Below are positions 33,017-42,040 of a stretch of 64,000 nucleotides of DNA, one piece after another. A program made the position numbers and the translations under genes. Location of the stretch: the NCBI GenBank assembly GCA_023415915.1, contig JAEZIZ010000003.1, positions 36,521 through 100,520 on the forward strand, given 5' to 3'. This DNA is from Bacillota bacterium (GTDB lineage: Bacteria; Bacillota; Clostridia; Christensenellales; SZUA-584). The notes under the pieces are model-generated. The model made no database searches, was not told the DNA's origin, and worked only from the letters and a program-made list of their open reading frames with translations. Each line of letters begins with the position of its first letter. Position 1 is the stretch's first letter.

Positions 33017-34396
33017 TTATTTTACTTCTTTAATATCTCCTCTTGAGGCAAGATCGGTTACTATCTGGTCATAGAACTTTTTATCTATCTTGTATTTAAA
33101 CCGGTAAACGAAATATCCCACTATTATGCATATAAGGGGAATTAAAAACATAGACGTCTTCAATACGGTTATTCCTTCCGGCGTAACGGCCACGCCTCTA
33201 GTGTCCGCGTCGTTAATGCCCGATATGATGAGCGTCCATGTTATTATGAGCGTTGCTATGGCGGATCCGAGCTTGTTGATAAGCGGCTGCACAGAGAATG
33301 TGACCGCTTCGTTGCGCTTGCCGAATTTCCATTGGCCGTACTCTATCGTATCGGTGAGGAACATCAGCATCAGTATCTGAATGAACCCATCGCCAACAAA
33401 CAGCAGCACTCCGGCTATGCCTATCGGTATCATGTTCATAGGCGTAAAGAAGAACAGCAGATAAGCGGCAATCACTATAACAGTGGAACTCGTATAAAGC
33501 TGCCTGCGCGTAAAGCGTTTGCTGAAATACGGGAACGCCAGCAGCGATATTATCTGCGAAACGCCCAATATCAAAGTGAATGTGGAATATGCGTCCTTGT
33601 CGCCGTAAGCATATATGAAGTAATACGTGCCGAACTCCGCCGTCGTAGTATAGCCTATAGAGAACAGCCCCATCGCGATAACAGTAAACAATAGCTGGTC
33701 GTTTTTAAATATCGCTTTAAACATGCCGCGTAGCGTGGTCTTCTCTTCTTTTTTGAATATCTGCCTGTTTTCTTTGACGCCCAACAGCGTAAACAGCTGG
33801 AAACCAATCATTAAAACAGAAACGGCAACCGCAAATATGAGCCAGGCCTGTTCAGCGCTGCCCACAGCCTCCTCAAGCATGCCGGTAACGGGGATTATAC
33901 CGACAACCACAATATACATCCCTATATTCGCCCATATTCTCGCAAAAGCTCCTATCTTTTCGCGCTGGTTCTGATCGAGCGTAAGCGCGGGAAGCATGGA
34001 CCAGTACGCAATATCGTTAAGGCCATACGTTACGTCCCACAATAAATAAAGCAGTATAAAGAACAGCAGGTACAGCGAAGAAGAGGACCATAGGTCGGTG
34101 AATAGCAATATAAGGAACACGGAGCTCGTAAGCGCTCCTATAAGTATCGCGGGCTTGAATTTGCCCCAACGGGAGTTCGTATTATCCACTATTACGCCCA
34201 TAAGCGGATCGTTGAACGCATCGAATATTCGCAAAACCGCCAGCACGCTGCCCGTTACCGCAACCATCTCGTTTGACAGGTCAAGCACCTCGGTCATAAA
34301 CGTAAGGAAGTATACGCTCAGCAGCGTATAGAACATGTCCCTGCCGATAGTGCCCAAACCGAAAAACCACTTGTTCCGCGTGTAATACGATCCCAT
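33017..34396 (-). CDS. GPH-family sugar:cation symporter (MelB-like)
   Basis: 459-residue transporter with about 12 membrane segments, of the glycoside-pentoside-hexuronide:cation symporter family. The signature near residue 60 (FDAFNDPLMGVIVDNTNSRW) carries the Asp residues that bind the coupling cation in MelB. Start ATG 34396 follows AAAGGAGG. It follows the GH1 gene by 101 bp and is probably co-transcribed with it, so its substrate is likely a beta-glycoside. The alpha-glycosidases encoded on the opposite strand are an alternative (inference). Confidence 0.92.
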   Translation of the reverse strand: MGSYYTRNKWFFGLGTIGRDMFYTLLSVYFLTFMTEVLDLSNEMVAVTGSVLAVLRIFDAFNDPLMGVIVDNTNSRWGKFKPAILIGALTSSVFLILLFTDLWSSSSLYLLFFILLYLLWDVTYGLNDIAYWSMLPALTLDQNQREKIGAFARIWANIGMYIVVVGIIPVTGMLEEAVGSAEQAWLIFAVAVSVLMIGFQLFTLLGVKENRQIFKKEEKTTLRGMFKAIFKNDQLLFTVIAMGLFSIGYTTTAEFGTYYFIYAYGDKDAYSTFTLILGVSQIISLLAFPYFSKRFTRRQLYTSSTVIVIAAYLLFFFTPMNMIPIGIAGVLLFVGDGFIQILMLMFLTDTIEYGQWKFGKRNEAVTFSVQPLINKLGSAIATLIITWTLIISGINDADTRGVAVTPEGITVLKTSMFLIPLICIIVGYFVYRFKYKIDKKFYDQIVTDLASRGDIKEVK

Positions 34397-34497
34397 CTTA
34401 TCCTCCTTTATATTTGCCCCTTATACGCAAGTGCATAAAGAAGCATTAATAAAACTAAACGGCCGGATTATGAAAAATACATAACGCTGCTTGAAGC

Positions 34498-35784
34498 TTA
34501 TACGGAGGCCGCGTTTGTCTTATACTCCACGGCGCAGTATTTGTCATACATGTCTTTCGTCACTCCGCGGCTTTCTATTACTTTGCTGAAAAATTCCCCG
34601 CTGCGCTTTACGGTGCGCTTCTGCGTGGAATAGTCCACATGCACAAGGCCGAACCTCGCCGAAAACCCTTCGAGCCATTCGAAATTGTCGGTAAAGCACC
34701 AGTGGTAATAGCGCTTTACGGGGAGTTCGCTTTCCGTAAGCGCCTTTAAGTGTTCGTATATATATCGGCTCCTATATGCGTCAGTGTTGTCGCACGTGCC
34801 GTTCTCGGTTATATATATGGGAAGTTTGGCAAGTTTATAGAGCTCGCGGCAGTTTTGAACTATGCCCTCGGGGTAGATCTCCCAGCCGAGATCGTTTACC
34901 GGCACGCCATTAAAATACTCCTCCTTAAAGCCTGCCACCGCCGACCGGCTGTAATAGTTTATCGCGTGAAAATCGCAATAAAGGCCTTTTTTGCAGCGCC
35001 GGAGCGGGAAGCACGCCTGTCCTTTTAAGAACGATTTTGAAATGCTTGCCTGGAAAACGCGGCGCATCAGCGACGTGCAGATACGGTGCCATAAATTCGC
35101 CCTGTTTTTCGGCTCGAATACGCGCATATGGTGAGCGTAGCTTACCTTCGTGTCTTCCTTGCCCATGGCGCGGCGTATGCTGTGTATAAGCTCATAAGCC
35201 TTTATATGGCACTCGCGCATGTTGTTGAGCACGCGTATGGTTGACCGCAGAGATTTTCTGCCCGGAGGCCAGTCGCCGAAGAAATACCCGAACACGGCGT
35301 ATACATTAGGCTCGTTTATCGTTATGTATTCGGCCACTATATCGCCGAACTCTTCCACTACTTTTTTAACGAAATCAAGAAATATGCCCACCGAGGCGCG
35401 GTTTTCGAACGCTCCCAAGTTTTCAAACCACAGCGGGTTGGTGAAATGATGGATGGTTAAAAGAGGTTCTATGCCGAGCTGCTTAAGCAGCATAAGTTCT
35501 TCGCGGTAGTGGCGGAACTCGGCTTCGTTGAATACGCCCCTTTCGGGCTCGAGCCTTGCCCACTCTATGCCGAGGCGGTAATGCTTTATGTCCATATCAT
35601 GCATGATCTGAGCGTCTTCGGCAAAGCGTTCGTAGTGCATGTTTGCGACGGAAGGGTCTGAGCCGTCTTTTATGCGCCCTTTTGCGTACCATTCGTACCA
35701 GCTGTTTTGCCTGTTCCCGCCTTCTATCTGCGTAGCGGCCGATGCGACTCCCAGCTGCATATCGTCTTTCAGCATAAAAGGCAT
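34498..35784 (-). CDS. GH1 beta-glucosidase/6-phospho-beta-glucosidase family
   Basis: 428-residue GH1 enzyme with acid/base Glu158 (TINEPN) and nucleophile Glu327 (YITENGT). The N-terminal LGVASAATQIEGG and the C-terminal WCFTDNFEWLEGF are characteristic. No signal peptide is seen. Since it is paired with a cation symporter and not with a PTS, an unphosphorylated beta-glycoside is the more likely substrate. Start ATG 35784 has GGGGGA upstream. At 428 residues it is a little shorter than the usual 440-480, with a compact middle part. Confidence 0.93.
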   Translation of the reverse strand: MPFMLKDDMQLGVASAATQIEGGNRQNSWYEWYAKGRIKDGSDPSVANMHYERFAEDAQIMHDMDIKHYRLGIEWARLEPERGVFNEAEFRHYREELMLLKQLGIEPLLTIHHFTNPLWFENLGAFENRASVGIFLDFVKKVVEEFGDIVAEYITINEPNVYAVFGYFFGDWPPGRKSLRSTIRVLNNMRECHIKAYELIHSIRRAMGKEDTKVSYAHHMRVFEPKNRANLWHRICTSLMRRVFQASISKSFLKGQACFPLRRCKKGLYCDFHAINYYSRSAVAGFKEEYFNGVPVNDLGWEIYPEGIVQNCRELYKLAKLPIYITENGTCDNTDAYRSRYIYEHLKALTESELPVKRYYHWCFTDNFEWLEGFSARFGLVHVDYSTQKRTVKRSGEFFSKVIESRGVTKDMYDKYCAVEYKTNAASV

Positions 35785-35869
35785 ATACCCGTCCCCCGTA
35801 ATTTTTTATATATTATAACACATCAAGGATAATAGTGGTACCAAGGCCGATAAAACAAAAAAGGCCGGC

Positions 35870-36037
35870 TATTGCCAGTCTCCGGGTTTTTGATAAAACT
35901 ATGAAATGTAATCCTGTCCCTCTTTGTGCAAGCTTGCAGAAGAATCCCGCCTTTTGTATTATCGACAGGGATTCTTCAGCCGCAACACTCTTTCAGACTA
36001 AGCTCAAGGAATGACAGAATGTACTTATTGCCAGTCT
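35870..36037. repeat. 12-bp direct repeats flanking an element A copy
   Basis: TATTGCCAGTCT occurs at 35870-35881 and again at 36026-36037. Between them lies copy 3 of element A. The arrangement resembles a target duplication left by an insertion, or may be a duplicated regulatory word. Confidence 0.45.
35916..36015. repeat. Dispersed palindromic element A, copy 3
   Basis: The inner arms GAAGAATCCC (35939-35948) and GGGATTCTTC (35968-35977) form a perfect 10-bp inverted repeat, and the copy ends GGAATGAC (36008-36015). The left outer end is degenerate. It lies just after the last gene of the flagellar operon, where its hairpin may limit read-through. Confidence 0.6.
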
Positions 36038-36062
36038 TTAAATTCAATGTTTATGTTGTATC

Positions 36063-37100
36063 TTAAGACTTAACCTGGCTCGTTTCCGTCAGTTCCGTTA
36101 TGCGCACACCGTAATTGTCGTTTATTACGACCACTTCCCCGCGCGCAAATATTTTGCCGTTTACGAGCACATCCACCATTTCGCCCGCGAGACGGTCGAG
36201 TACTATTACAGACCCCATGCCGAGCTCAAGTATCTCCCTGATGTTTTTCTTGGTCTTGCCGAGCACTACAGTAACCTGCAGCGGCACGTCGATTATGAGG
36301 TCGATGTTGTTTCCAGCCACCGCTTGTCCGTATTTCGAGGTATCAAACGACTGGAATTTGACCTCCTTAAGATCAACATCTTTTTTGCCCTTCTCAATGT
36401 AAGCGTCTTTATTAGTATCCGTATCCATAACTAAACCCACGCTTTCCTCGTTACTGGTTATATTCTCCGGCACGTCCACAGGCCGCGCCGGTTCTTCTTC
36501 GCCATAAAGTGAGCTTACAAGCTTTTTACCGAAATCGAACGGCATTATCTGCATTATATTGCTTACCAGCATGTCCTCTATTTCCATCCTGAAGCTTATG
36601 ACAATAGCTACTTCACCGGAATTGCGTCTTTCATTCTTTTCATCGTCCGTCAGTTCCTTGATAACAGGCGGAGATATATTAACCTGAACATGCAAAGCTG
36701 TAGCGAGCGCGGTGGAGGATGAGCCTACCATCTGATTCATTACTTCGCTTATCGCGCTCAAATAGTACTCTTCCATTTCTTCGGTTACGCCTTCGCTCGG
36801 GCCGTTGCCCATAAGCAGGCTGGTAATAAGCAGTGCGTCATCTTTCTTTAAGAGAAAAGAGTTCCTTCCGTCTATACCTTCCGTGTATTGAACTTCGGTA
36901 AGCACTACGGGTTTCTCATAGTCGTCAAGATATTCGCTCCCCCTGCTTATGCTTACCCTGGGCGTGGTTATAACAACTCTTTTGCCGAGTAGCGTAGACA
37001 GCGTAGTAGCGGATGTACCCATGCAGATATTGCCTATTTCGCCGAGCGCGTCTTTTTCCTCTTCGCTGAGCATTATATTGTTATTTATTTCAGGCTCCAT
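36063..37100 (-). CDS. fliY: Flagellar motor switch phosphatase FliY (CheC + FliN)
   Basis: 345-residue C-ring protein. Residues about 10-210 hold two CheC-type phosphatase motifs (EIGNICMGTSATTLS and SEVMNQMVGSSSTALA), which dephosphorylate CheY-P at the switch. Residues about 260-345 form the FliN (SpoA) domain with VTVVLGKTKKNIREI. I choose ATG 37100, which follows GAGGGG and lies 10 bp after the fliM stop. An ATG at 37136 also has a GGAGG site but overlaps fliM by 26 bp, so a slightly longer protein is possible. It is the last gene of the fliF-fliY operon; cheY, fliO and fliP, which often follow, are absent. Confidence 0.93.
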   Translation of the reverse strand: MEPEINNNIMLSEEEKDALGEIGNICMGTSATTLSTLLGKRVVITTPRVSISRGSEYLDDYEKPVVLTEVQYTEGIDGRNSFLLKKDDALLITSLLMGNGPSEGVTEEMEEYYLSAISEVMNQMVGSSSTALATALHVQVNISPPVIKELTDDEKNERRNSGEVAIVISFRMEIEDMLVSNIMQIMPFDFGKKLVSSLYGEEEPARPVDVPENITSNEESVGLVMDTDTNKDAYIEKGKKDVDLKEVKFQSFDTSKYGQAVAGNNIDLIIDVPLQVTVVLGKTKKNIREILELGMGSVIVLDRLAGEMVDVLVNGKIFARGEVVVINDNYGVRITELTETSQVKS

Positions 37101-37110
37101 ATTGTTCCCC

Positions 37111-38121
37111 TCATTCAACGATGTCTGCGTATTCATTCACTGTCTCCTCCTTAAGTATCTCCTGTATCAGCACGGCGTAGTTGCTTCCCTGTAATCCTAT
37201 TGCTCCTTTGAACTTCGGTATATGCTCAACTTTTATAGTAATGGGATCGTTTATTGTATGGTCGATGCGTATCACGTCTCCCACCTGCGTTCCGAGTATC
37301 TCTCTCACCGTTGCACTTGTGGGGTTGAATATGGCCTGCAGCGAAAGGTGTATCCCCGCGAGGCGCGACTCGAAGTTCTTCTTTTCGTCGCCGCTGCGTA
37401 TTACCCTCTTATCCGAATACCACGCTTTCATAACAAGCGATTTCGCAATCGGCTGTATCGCTACGTGCGGTATGCAAAGGTTGATGATATCCTCCACCTT
37501 GCCAATCTTTACGTTCATAGTGATTATGGCGATAGGTTCATTGGATGATACTATCTGCACATACTGCGAGCTCGTTTCTATCCTGTCCAGCGTAGCGGTA
37601 ACCTTGTTTATCTTTTCCCATGACTCGTTCATCAGCTGAAGTATTCTTCTGATGATGCGGTCCATGATGGATATCTCTATCTCTGTAAACGGCTTGTCCG
37701 TGTTGTCGAACTGGCCTGTTCCGCCAAGCAGGCGGCTTATAATCTCATATGCTATTATGGGCGATATCTCAAACAGCACAGACCCCTGAAGCGGCGGCAT
37801 GTTTATTATCGAAACTATAACAGGCGTAGGCATCGAGTTGCTCAGTTCGGAGAAAGTCTGCTCCTCAATAGATATTACTTCCACTTCGCAAGGGGCTCTC
37901 AGCGTACCCGAAAGGTACGTGGACAGCCGGTTGGCAAAATTATCGTATATAAAATGCAGCGTACGCATCTGGTCTTTCGGAAACTTGTTCGCCGTTCTGA
38001 AATCGTAAGATTTTATTATCTTTGCTTCATCTTCAGGCGTTTCATCCGTAGCCAGATCCTGCCCCGAGGCAAGTACGCTTAGCAGCTCATCTATTTCGTT
38101 TTGAGATAATATATTCGACAA
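37111..38121 (-). CDS. fliM: Flagellar motor switch protein FliM
   Basis: 336-residue C-ring protein that binds CheY-P and joins FliG to FliY. The N-terminal SNILSQNEIDELLSVL is the CheY-P-binding helix. Residues about 40-230 form the CheC-like middle domain (containing MPTPVIVSIINMPP), and the end is a SpoA domain. Start is TTG 38121: AAGGAGA lies six bases upstream and the frame then begins exactly at the conserved N-terminus. A longer reading to 38148 adds nine non-conserved residues. Confidence 0.94.
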   Translation of the reverse strand: MSNILSQNEIDELLSVLASGQDLATDETPEDEAKIIKSYDFRTANKFPKDQMRTLHFIYDNFANRLSTYLSGTLRAPCEVEVISIEEQTFSELSNSMPTPVIVSIINMPPLQGSVLFEISPIIAYEIISRLLGGTGQFDNTDKPFTEIEISIMDRIIRRILQLMNESWEKINKVTATLDRIETSSQYVQIVSSNEPIAIITMNVKIGKVEDIINLCIPHVAIQPIAKSLVMKAWYSDKRVIRSGDEKKNFESRLAGIHLSLQAIFNPTSATVREILGTQVGDVIRIDHTINDPITIKVEHIPKFKGAIGLQGSNYAVLIQEILKEETVNEYADIVE

Positions 38122-38173
38122 TGTATTTCTCCTTCGCGAGGTAGCCAATAAAACTTATCAGGCGTTTTAAATA

Positions 38174-38575
38174 CTATTGTATCACAAAATCGTTAAAATA
38201 GATGGTGGTGATATAATCTATCCCCAGCCCCTCGTTCAACTTTTTGACCAATTCCTTGTTAAGTGTTTCCTTTATACTGTCGGCGCGAAGCTCGTCTTCC
38301 GTCTTCTCGCGCAGAGAAAAAACTATAATGTCCCTTATCACATGGTTGACTTCCGTCAGCTGCTTCTGCGCTTTTACCAAGTCCGGAGTGGAAATTCCGA
38401 GCACGAGCGTTACTTTGACGAGTCGCTCGCTGTTCTTTATATTGGTAACAAAGTAATCCCCCGGTGTATAAAAGCCGTCTTTAGGCTCGCCGGGGCCGGA
38501 TAAGAACAGAAAGTATGCTGCCGCTCCCACCGCTACCAACGCTATTACGACTATTATAATAACTTTCTTTTTCAT
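38174..38575 (-). CDS. fliL: Flagellar basal-body-associated protein FliL
   Basis: 133-residue protein that surrounds the stator units. One N-terminal membrane segment (about 4-26) is followed by the FliL domain, including YFVTNIKNSERLVKVTLVL and the C-terminal ITTIYFNDFVIQ strand. Start ATG 38575 follows GTGAGG, 6 bp after the motB stop. The order motA-motB-fliL-fliM is common in Bacillota. Length is normal for the family. Confidence 0.92.
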   Translation of the reverse strand: MKKKVIIIVVIALVAVGAAAYFLFLSGPGEPKDGFYTPGDYFVTNIKNSERLVKVTLVLGISTPDLVKAQKQLTEVNHVIRDIIVFSLREKTEDELRADSIKETLNKELVKKLNEGLGIDYITTIYFNDFVIQ

Positions 38576-38581
38576 ATTTCC

Positions 38582-39373
38582 TCACTTTTTAAGAATACTC
38601 TCTATGACAAAATCGACGCGCCTGTTCTTCGCTCTTCCTTCGTCGGTGCTGTTGTCCGCAATAGGGCTGAACTCGCCATGCCCGGCAGGCACGAACAGCG
38701 AAGGGTCAAGGGCGGTAGCCTTCGTTAAGTACCTTACAACACTTGTCGCCCTTCCCACGGAAAGGTCCCAGTTGTCCTGAAACTTTCCGTTATGCATAGG
38801 CACGTTGTCCGTATACCCTTCAACTCTTATCTTTTTGATAAGCTCAGAGTACTCAACCAATATGCCGCATACCTCCTGCAATATGGCCTGCGCGTCTTCG
38901 CGCAGGCTGGCGCTGCCCGAATCGAAAAAGGCTGAATCGGCCATACGCAGAAGCACAGTAAATTCATCGACATATTTAAGTTCAAGTATGCCGCCGAGAT
39001 TGTTCCTTTCTATGTGGCTCTTGATCTTTTCATACATCTCATTAAAGATTTTGTTTATCTCGTCTGCCGTCATTCCCGATTCCTCAGACAACTCTATGTC
39101 CGATGCTCTCGGCGAAGTCGATGTCAGCACGAATTTGCCAAGAACGTCCTTCGTCATTTTGTCGGACGCGTAAGGGTCCAGCGCGGGTATGGCAATTATC
39201 TTCATGCCTGAAAGCGATGTCGCCACATCCGACCACTTCTTTGCGTCAACAGAAGAAAATGAAAAAAGCAGCACAAAGAAAGTGAGCACCAACGTGACCA
39301 TATCGCCGTATGTGTTCATCCACGCAGGAGCGCCTTCCTCCTGCGGCTCTTCGGGCTTTTTCCTTTCACTCAT
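38582..39373 (-). CDS. motB: Flagellar stator protein MotB
   Basis: 263-residue stator subunit. The single membrane segment carries Asp24 in the YGDMVTLVLTFFVLLFS motif, the ion-binding residue. Residues about 125-255 form the OmpA-like peptidoglycan-binding domain (VEGYTDNVPMHNGKFQDNWD; GRAKNRRVDFVI). Start ATG 39373 overlaps motA by four bases (ATGA), with GAGGGAG upstream. Whether protons or sodium drive the motor cannot be decided from this sequence alone. Confidence 0.95.
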   Translation of the reverse strand: MSERKKPEEPQEEGAPAWMNTYGDMVTLVLTFFVLLFSFSSVDAKKWSDVATSLSGMKIIAIPALDPYASDKMTKDVLGKFVLTSTSPRASDIELSEESGMTADEINKIFNEMYEKIKSHIERNNLGGILELKYVDEFTVLLRMADSAFFDSGSASLREDAQAILQEVCGILVEYSELIKKIRVEGYTDNVPMHNGKFQDNWDLSVGRATSVVRYLTKATALDPSLFVPAGHGEFSPIADNSTDEGRAKNRRVDFVIESILKK

Positions 39374-40185
39374 TTTGTGATCTCCCTCACTTCAGGATTC
39401 AATTCATGATCCCGTTCTTTTTCCTTTTCTTCTTTCCTTAATTCTTTACGCGCAATAAACGAAGTAAGCTTATCGCGTATTATCCTCGGATTCTCGCCGT
39501 TCTGTATTGAAAGCAGCCCTTCTATGTAAAGCTCTTTCTGAAGCGCCTCGGCTTCGCTCTTTGCCTTAAGCTTCTTTGATATAGGCGTAAATATAAGGTT
39601 TGCGAGTATGACGCCGTAAAACGTTGTTACCAACGCCACAGCCATTGCCGGCCCCAGCGAATTGATGTCGTCAAGATTCTGCAGCATGATGATAAGACCA
39701 ATAAGCGTTCCTATCATGCCGTACGCGGGAGCATACTGCGCCATACTGTTTATTACCGCCTGTCCCTGATTATGCCTTGTCTGTATGAAGTAGATTTCCG
39801 TCTCAAGTATATTCTTAATCAGTTCCGCGTCCGCGCCGTCAACAATAAGCATTATGCCTTTTTTAAGGAAAGGGTTGTCCATCTCGGCCACAGCATCTTC
39901 CAAGGCGAGCAGGCCTTCGCGCCGCGCAATATTCGCGATGCTTATTATAAGCTCTATATCCTCATTCAAGTCCACTTCTTTTTTTGTAAAAGCGTTGTGG
40001 TACACATCTTTGAGTGATTTCAGCGTTTTGCCTTGATAGGATATGATTGTAGAAGCAATAGTACCCCCCACAACTATGAAAATAGAAGCCACGTCAAAAA
40101 ATTGCCACAATTCGCCTTGAAGCAGAATGGAGATGATTATACATATTGCCCCGAATGCCATGCCTACAAGGGTCGTAAGTTCCAA
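39370..40185 (-). CDS. motA: Flagellar stator protein MotA
   Basis: 271-residue stator subunit with four membrane segments; two are N-terminal (about 2-22 and 30-50) and two central (about 155-175 and 187-207, with APAYGMIGTLIGLI). The cytoplasmic loop carries the charged residues that push on FliG. The start is TTG 40185 with GAGGT upstream; no ATG lies nearby in frame. It follows flbD by 19 bp and overlaps motB. Confidence 0.94.
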   Translation of the reverse strand: MELTTLVGMAFGAICIIISILLQGELWQFFDVASIFIVVGGTIASTIISYQGKTLKSLKDVYHNAFTKKEVDLNEDIELIISIANIARREGLLALEDAVAEMDNPFLKKGIMLIVDGADAELIKNILETEIYFIQTRHNQGQAVINSMAQYAPAYGMIGTLIGLIIMLQNLDDINSLGPAMAVALVTTFYGVILANLIFTPISKKLKAKSEAEALQKELYIEGLLSIQNGENPRIIRDKLTSFIARKELRKEEKEKERDHELNPEVREITK

Positions 40186-40204
40186 TGCCTTTTACCTCAG
40201 CTAA

Positions 40205-40408
40205 TTATTTGTCTTCTATCGGACTTGTAGAATATAGCTGGCGCTTATATTCAATGACAAGCCTTTTTATCTCGTTGCATTTTTCGGACACGACAAGTTT
40301 CCTGCCCGACGCCATGGATATTACCGTATCAGGCGTCTCTTCCACAAACTCGATGAGTTCACAGTTTACCAAAAACTCTTCGGAGTTCAGCCTATGAACG
40401 TTAATCAT
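40205..40408 (-). CDS. flbD: FlbD family flagellar protein
   Basis: 67-residue protein of the FlbD family, found in most Bacillota between the hook gene and motA. The conserved start INVHRLNSEEFLVNCELIEF and the middle TPDTVISMASGRKLVVSE are complete. In other bacteria the family is needed for motility but its exact action is unclear. It has no membrane segment. It lies 68 bp after flgE. Confidence 0.9.
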   Translation of the reverse strand: MINVHRLNSEEFLVNCELIEFVEETPDTVISMASGRKLVVSEKCNEIKRLVIEYKRQLYSTSPIEDK

Positions 40409-40476
40409 TAATTAATCCCCCAGTTCATGCCTTTATGCGGGCCGGGAAGCTAAAGCTTCCCGACCCTTCAATGCTT

Positions 40477-41352
40477 TTACCTCACCATATTAACAAGCTC
40501 TTCGAGCATTGAGTCGGTAGTAGTTATTATTCTCGCGTTAGCCTGGAATCCTCTTTGCGTGACTATCATATCCGCAAACTCCGCCGTCAGGTCGACGTTG
40601 GACATCTCCAGCGAGCCCGGGTTGAGTTTTCCCGTTCCGCCTTCTCCCGGCGTGTCCAGCACAGGGTCGCCCGAGTTGACCGTCGGCCGGTAGGCGTTAT
40701 TGCCCGTCTTTTCAAGGCCGTTCGGGTTTGCGAACGTCGCGAGCACCAGCTGTCCCAGCACATGGCTCTGGCTCGTTGCCTCGTCAAGCCCGACCACCTG
40801 GCCGTTGCTGCTGATAGATACGTCGTAGTAATCGGGATCGATATAAATCTTCTGCAGCGTCAGATGAGCGCCCGGATCCGTGGCAGCGCATATATTGCCG
40901 CCTGCATCTCTGTACACCGGAGCGCCGTCTGCGTCTATCTCACATCCTTGGACATAGTTACCGTTGGAGTCTACAAGATAGTTTTCCTCGTCGGTATAGA
41001 AGTTGCCCGAGCGGGTATATGATATTACGCCCCTCGCGTTGATTATAAAATACCCGTCGCCGTCTATTGCAAGGTCGAGCGTGTTGCCCGTATACTGCGA
41101 GGACGACTCCGTATCGAGCACGTCGATGGTCGCGAGCTGTACGCCGAGGCCTATCTGCTGCGGATTCGTACCGCCGGTAGTAGGAGTGCTCGCCGAAGCG
41201 GGCGCCACCGTCTGGCTGTATATATCCTGGAATACTACGCGGCTCGTCTTATAGCCCGCCGTATTCACGTTGGCAATATTGTTGCCAATAACGTCCATCT
41301 TTGTCTGATGGGCTTTTAATCCGGTCACGCCGGAATACAATGAACGCATCAT
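40477..41352 (-). CDS. flgE: Flagellar hook protein FlgE (short form)
   Basis: 291-residue hook/basal-body protein. The N-terminal rod motif (SLYSGVTGLKAHQTKMDVIG then NNIANVNTAGYK) and the C-terminal SNVDLTAEFADMIVTQRGFQ form the D0 coiled coil. At 291 residues the outer domain is smaller than in enteric hook proteins. Position directly after flgD, the hook cap gene, supports the hook identity over FlgG. Start ATG 41352 follows GGAGG; an ATG one codon later is equally possible. Confidence 0.88.
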   Translation of the reverse strand: MMRSLYSGVTGLKAHQTKMDVIGNNIANVNTAGYKTSRVVFQDIYSQTVAPASASTPTTGGTNPQQIGLGVQLATIDVLDTESSSQYTGNTLDLAIDGDGYFIINARGVISYTRSGNFYTDEENYLVDSNGNYVQGCEIDADGAPVYRDAGGNICAATDPGAHLTLQKIYIDPDYYDVSISSNGQVVGLDEATSQSHVLGQLVLATFANPNGLEKTGNNAYRPTVNSGDPVLDTPGEGGTGKLNPGSLEMSNVDLTAEFADMIVTQRGFQANARIITTTDSMLEELVNMVR

Positions 41353-41367
41353 AATGTTTATCCTCCG

Positions 41368-42027
41368 TTAAATATTATTTGTTTGTGCAGGCTCTCCTGC
41401 TATTTCGGTTATGCAGCCAAGTTCCACATCCTTGCCGTCCACCACGAGGTAGATATAGCCGTCTTTAACTTTTATCTTTTCGACGGTTCCCGTTATGGTT
41501 GTCTCATTGCCGTCCTCGCCGGTAACTTTAGCGGTCACCTGCTTGCCGATAAGGTGTGCGCTTCTCAAAATCTGGTCGTCGATAATGCCGCCTATTTCGT
41601 CGTCACTGTCCGCAACGGCATAAACCTTGGACATATCATACGTATCTCCGCCTACCATGAGGCAATTTACGCCGTTTTCCCTTACAACGCCGTCAACCTT
41701 GCCGAATATCAGCGGTGCCCCAGGCCTTTCCTGCAGGTATACGTATTTGCCTATGAGGCTGTACGCCTGGCTGGAAGACATGCTCGTGCTGAGCGTGCTT
41801 AATTGCTGCAGCATCGTAAACTGTGCAAGCTGCGCGACATAGTCCGAACCGCTGCCGCTGCCCGACGAATCCCCGCCTATCGGGTCCTGATTCGTCATCT
41901 GCGCTATGAGCAGCTTTAAAAAGTCGTTTATATCGAGATCGTTGCTCTTGTTCGGAAGCGTGCGCGTCGATGCTTTTTGCACTTCGTCATACATAGTTGC
42001 TGATGTTACTGCGTTAATATTACTCAT
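41368..42027 (-). CDS. flgD: Flagellar hook capping protein FlgD
   Basis: 219-residue scaffold that caps the growing hook. The conserved N-terminal block NDFLKLLIAQMTNQDPIGG is present near residues 35-53, and SDYVAQLAQFTMLQQL follows a Gly/Ser-rich linker. The C-terminal half is beta-rich. Start ATG 42027 follows GAAAGGAAG. It lies 15 bp before flgE and 13 bp after fliK, the usual hook gene order. Confidence 0.93.
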   Translation of the reverse strand: MSNINAVTSATMYDEVQKASTRTLPNKSNDLDINDFLKLLIAQMTNQDPIGGDSSGSGSGSDYVAQLAQFTMLQQLSTLSTSMSSSQAYSLIGKYVYLQERPGAPLIFGKVDGVVRENGVNCLMVGGDTYDMSKVYAVADSDDEIGGIIDDQILRSAHLIGKQVTAKVTGEDGNETTITGTVEKIKVKDGYIYLVVDGKDVELGCITEIAGEPAQTNNI

Positions 42028-42040
42028 TGCTTACTTCCTT

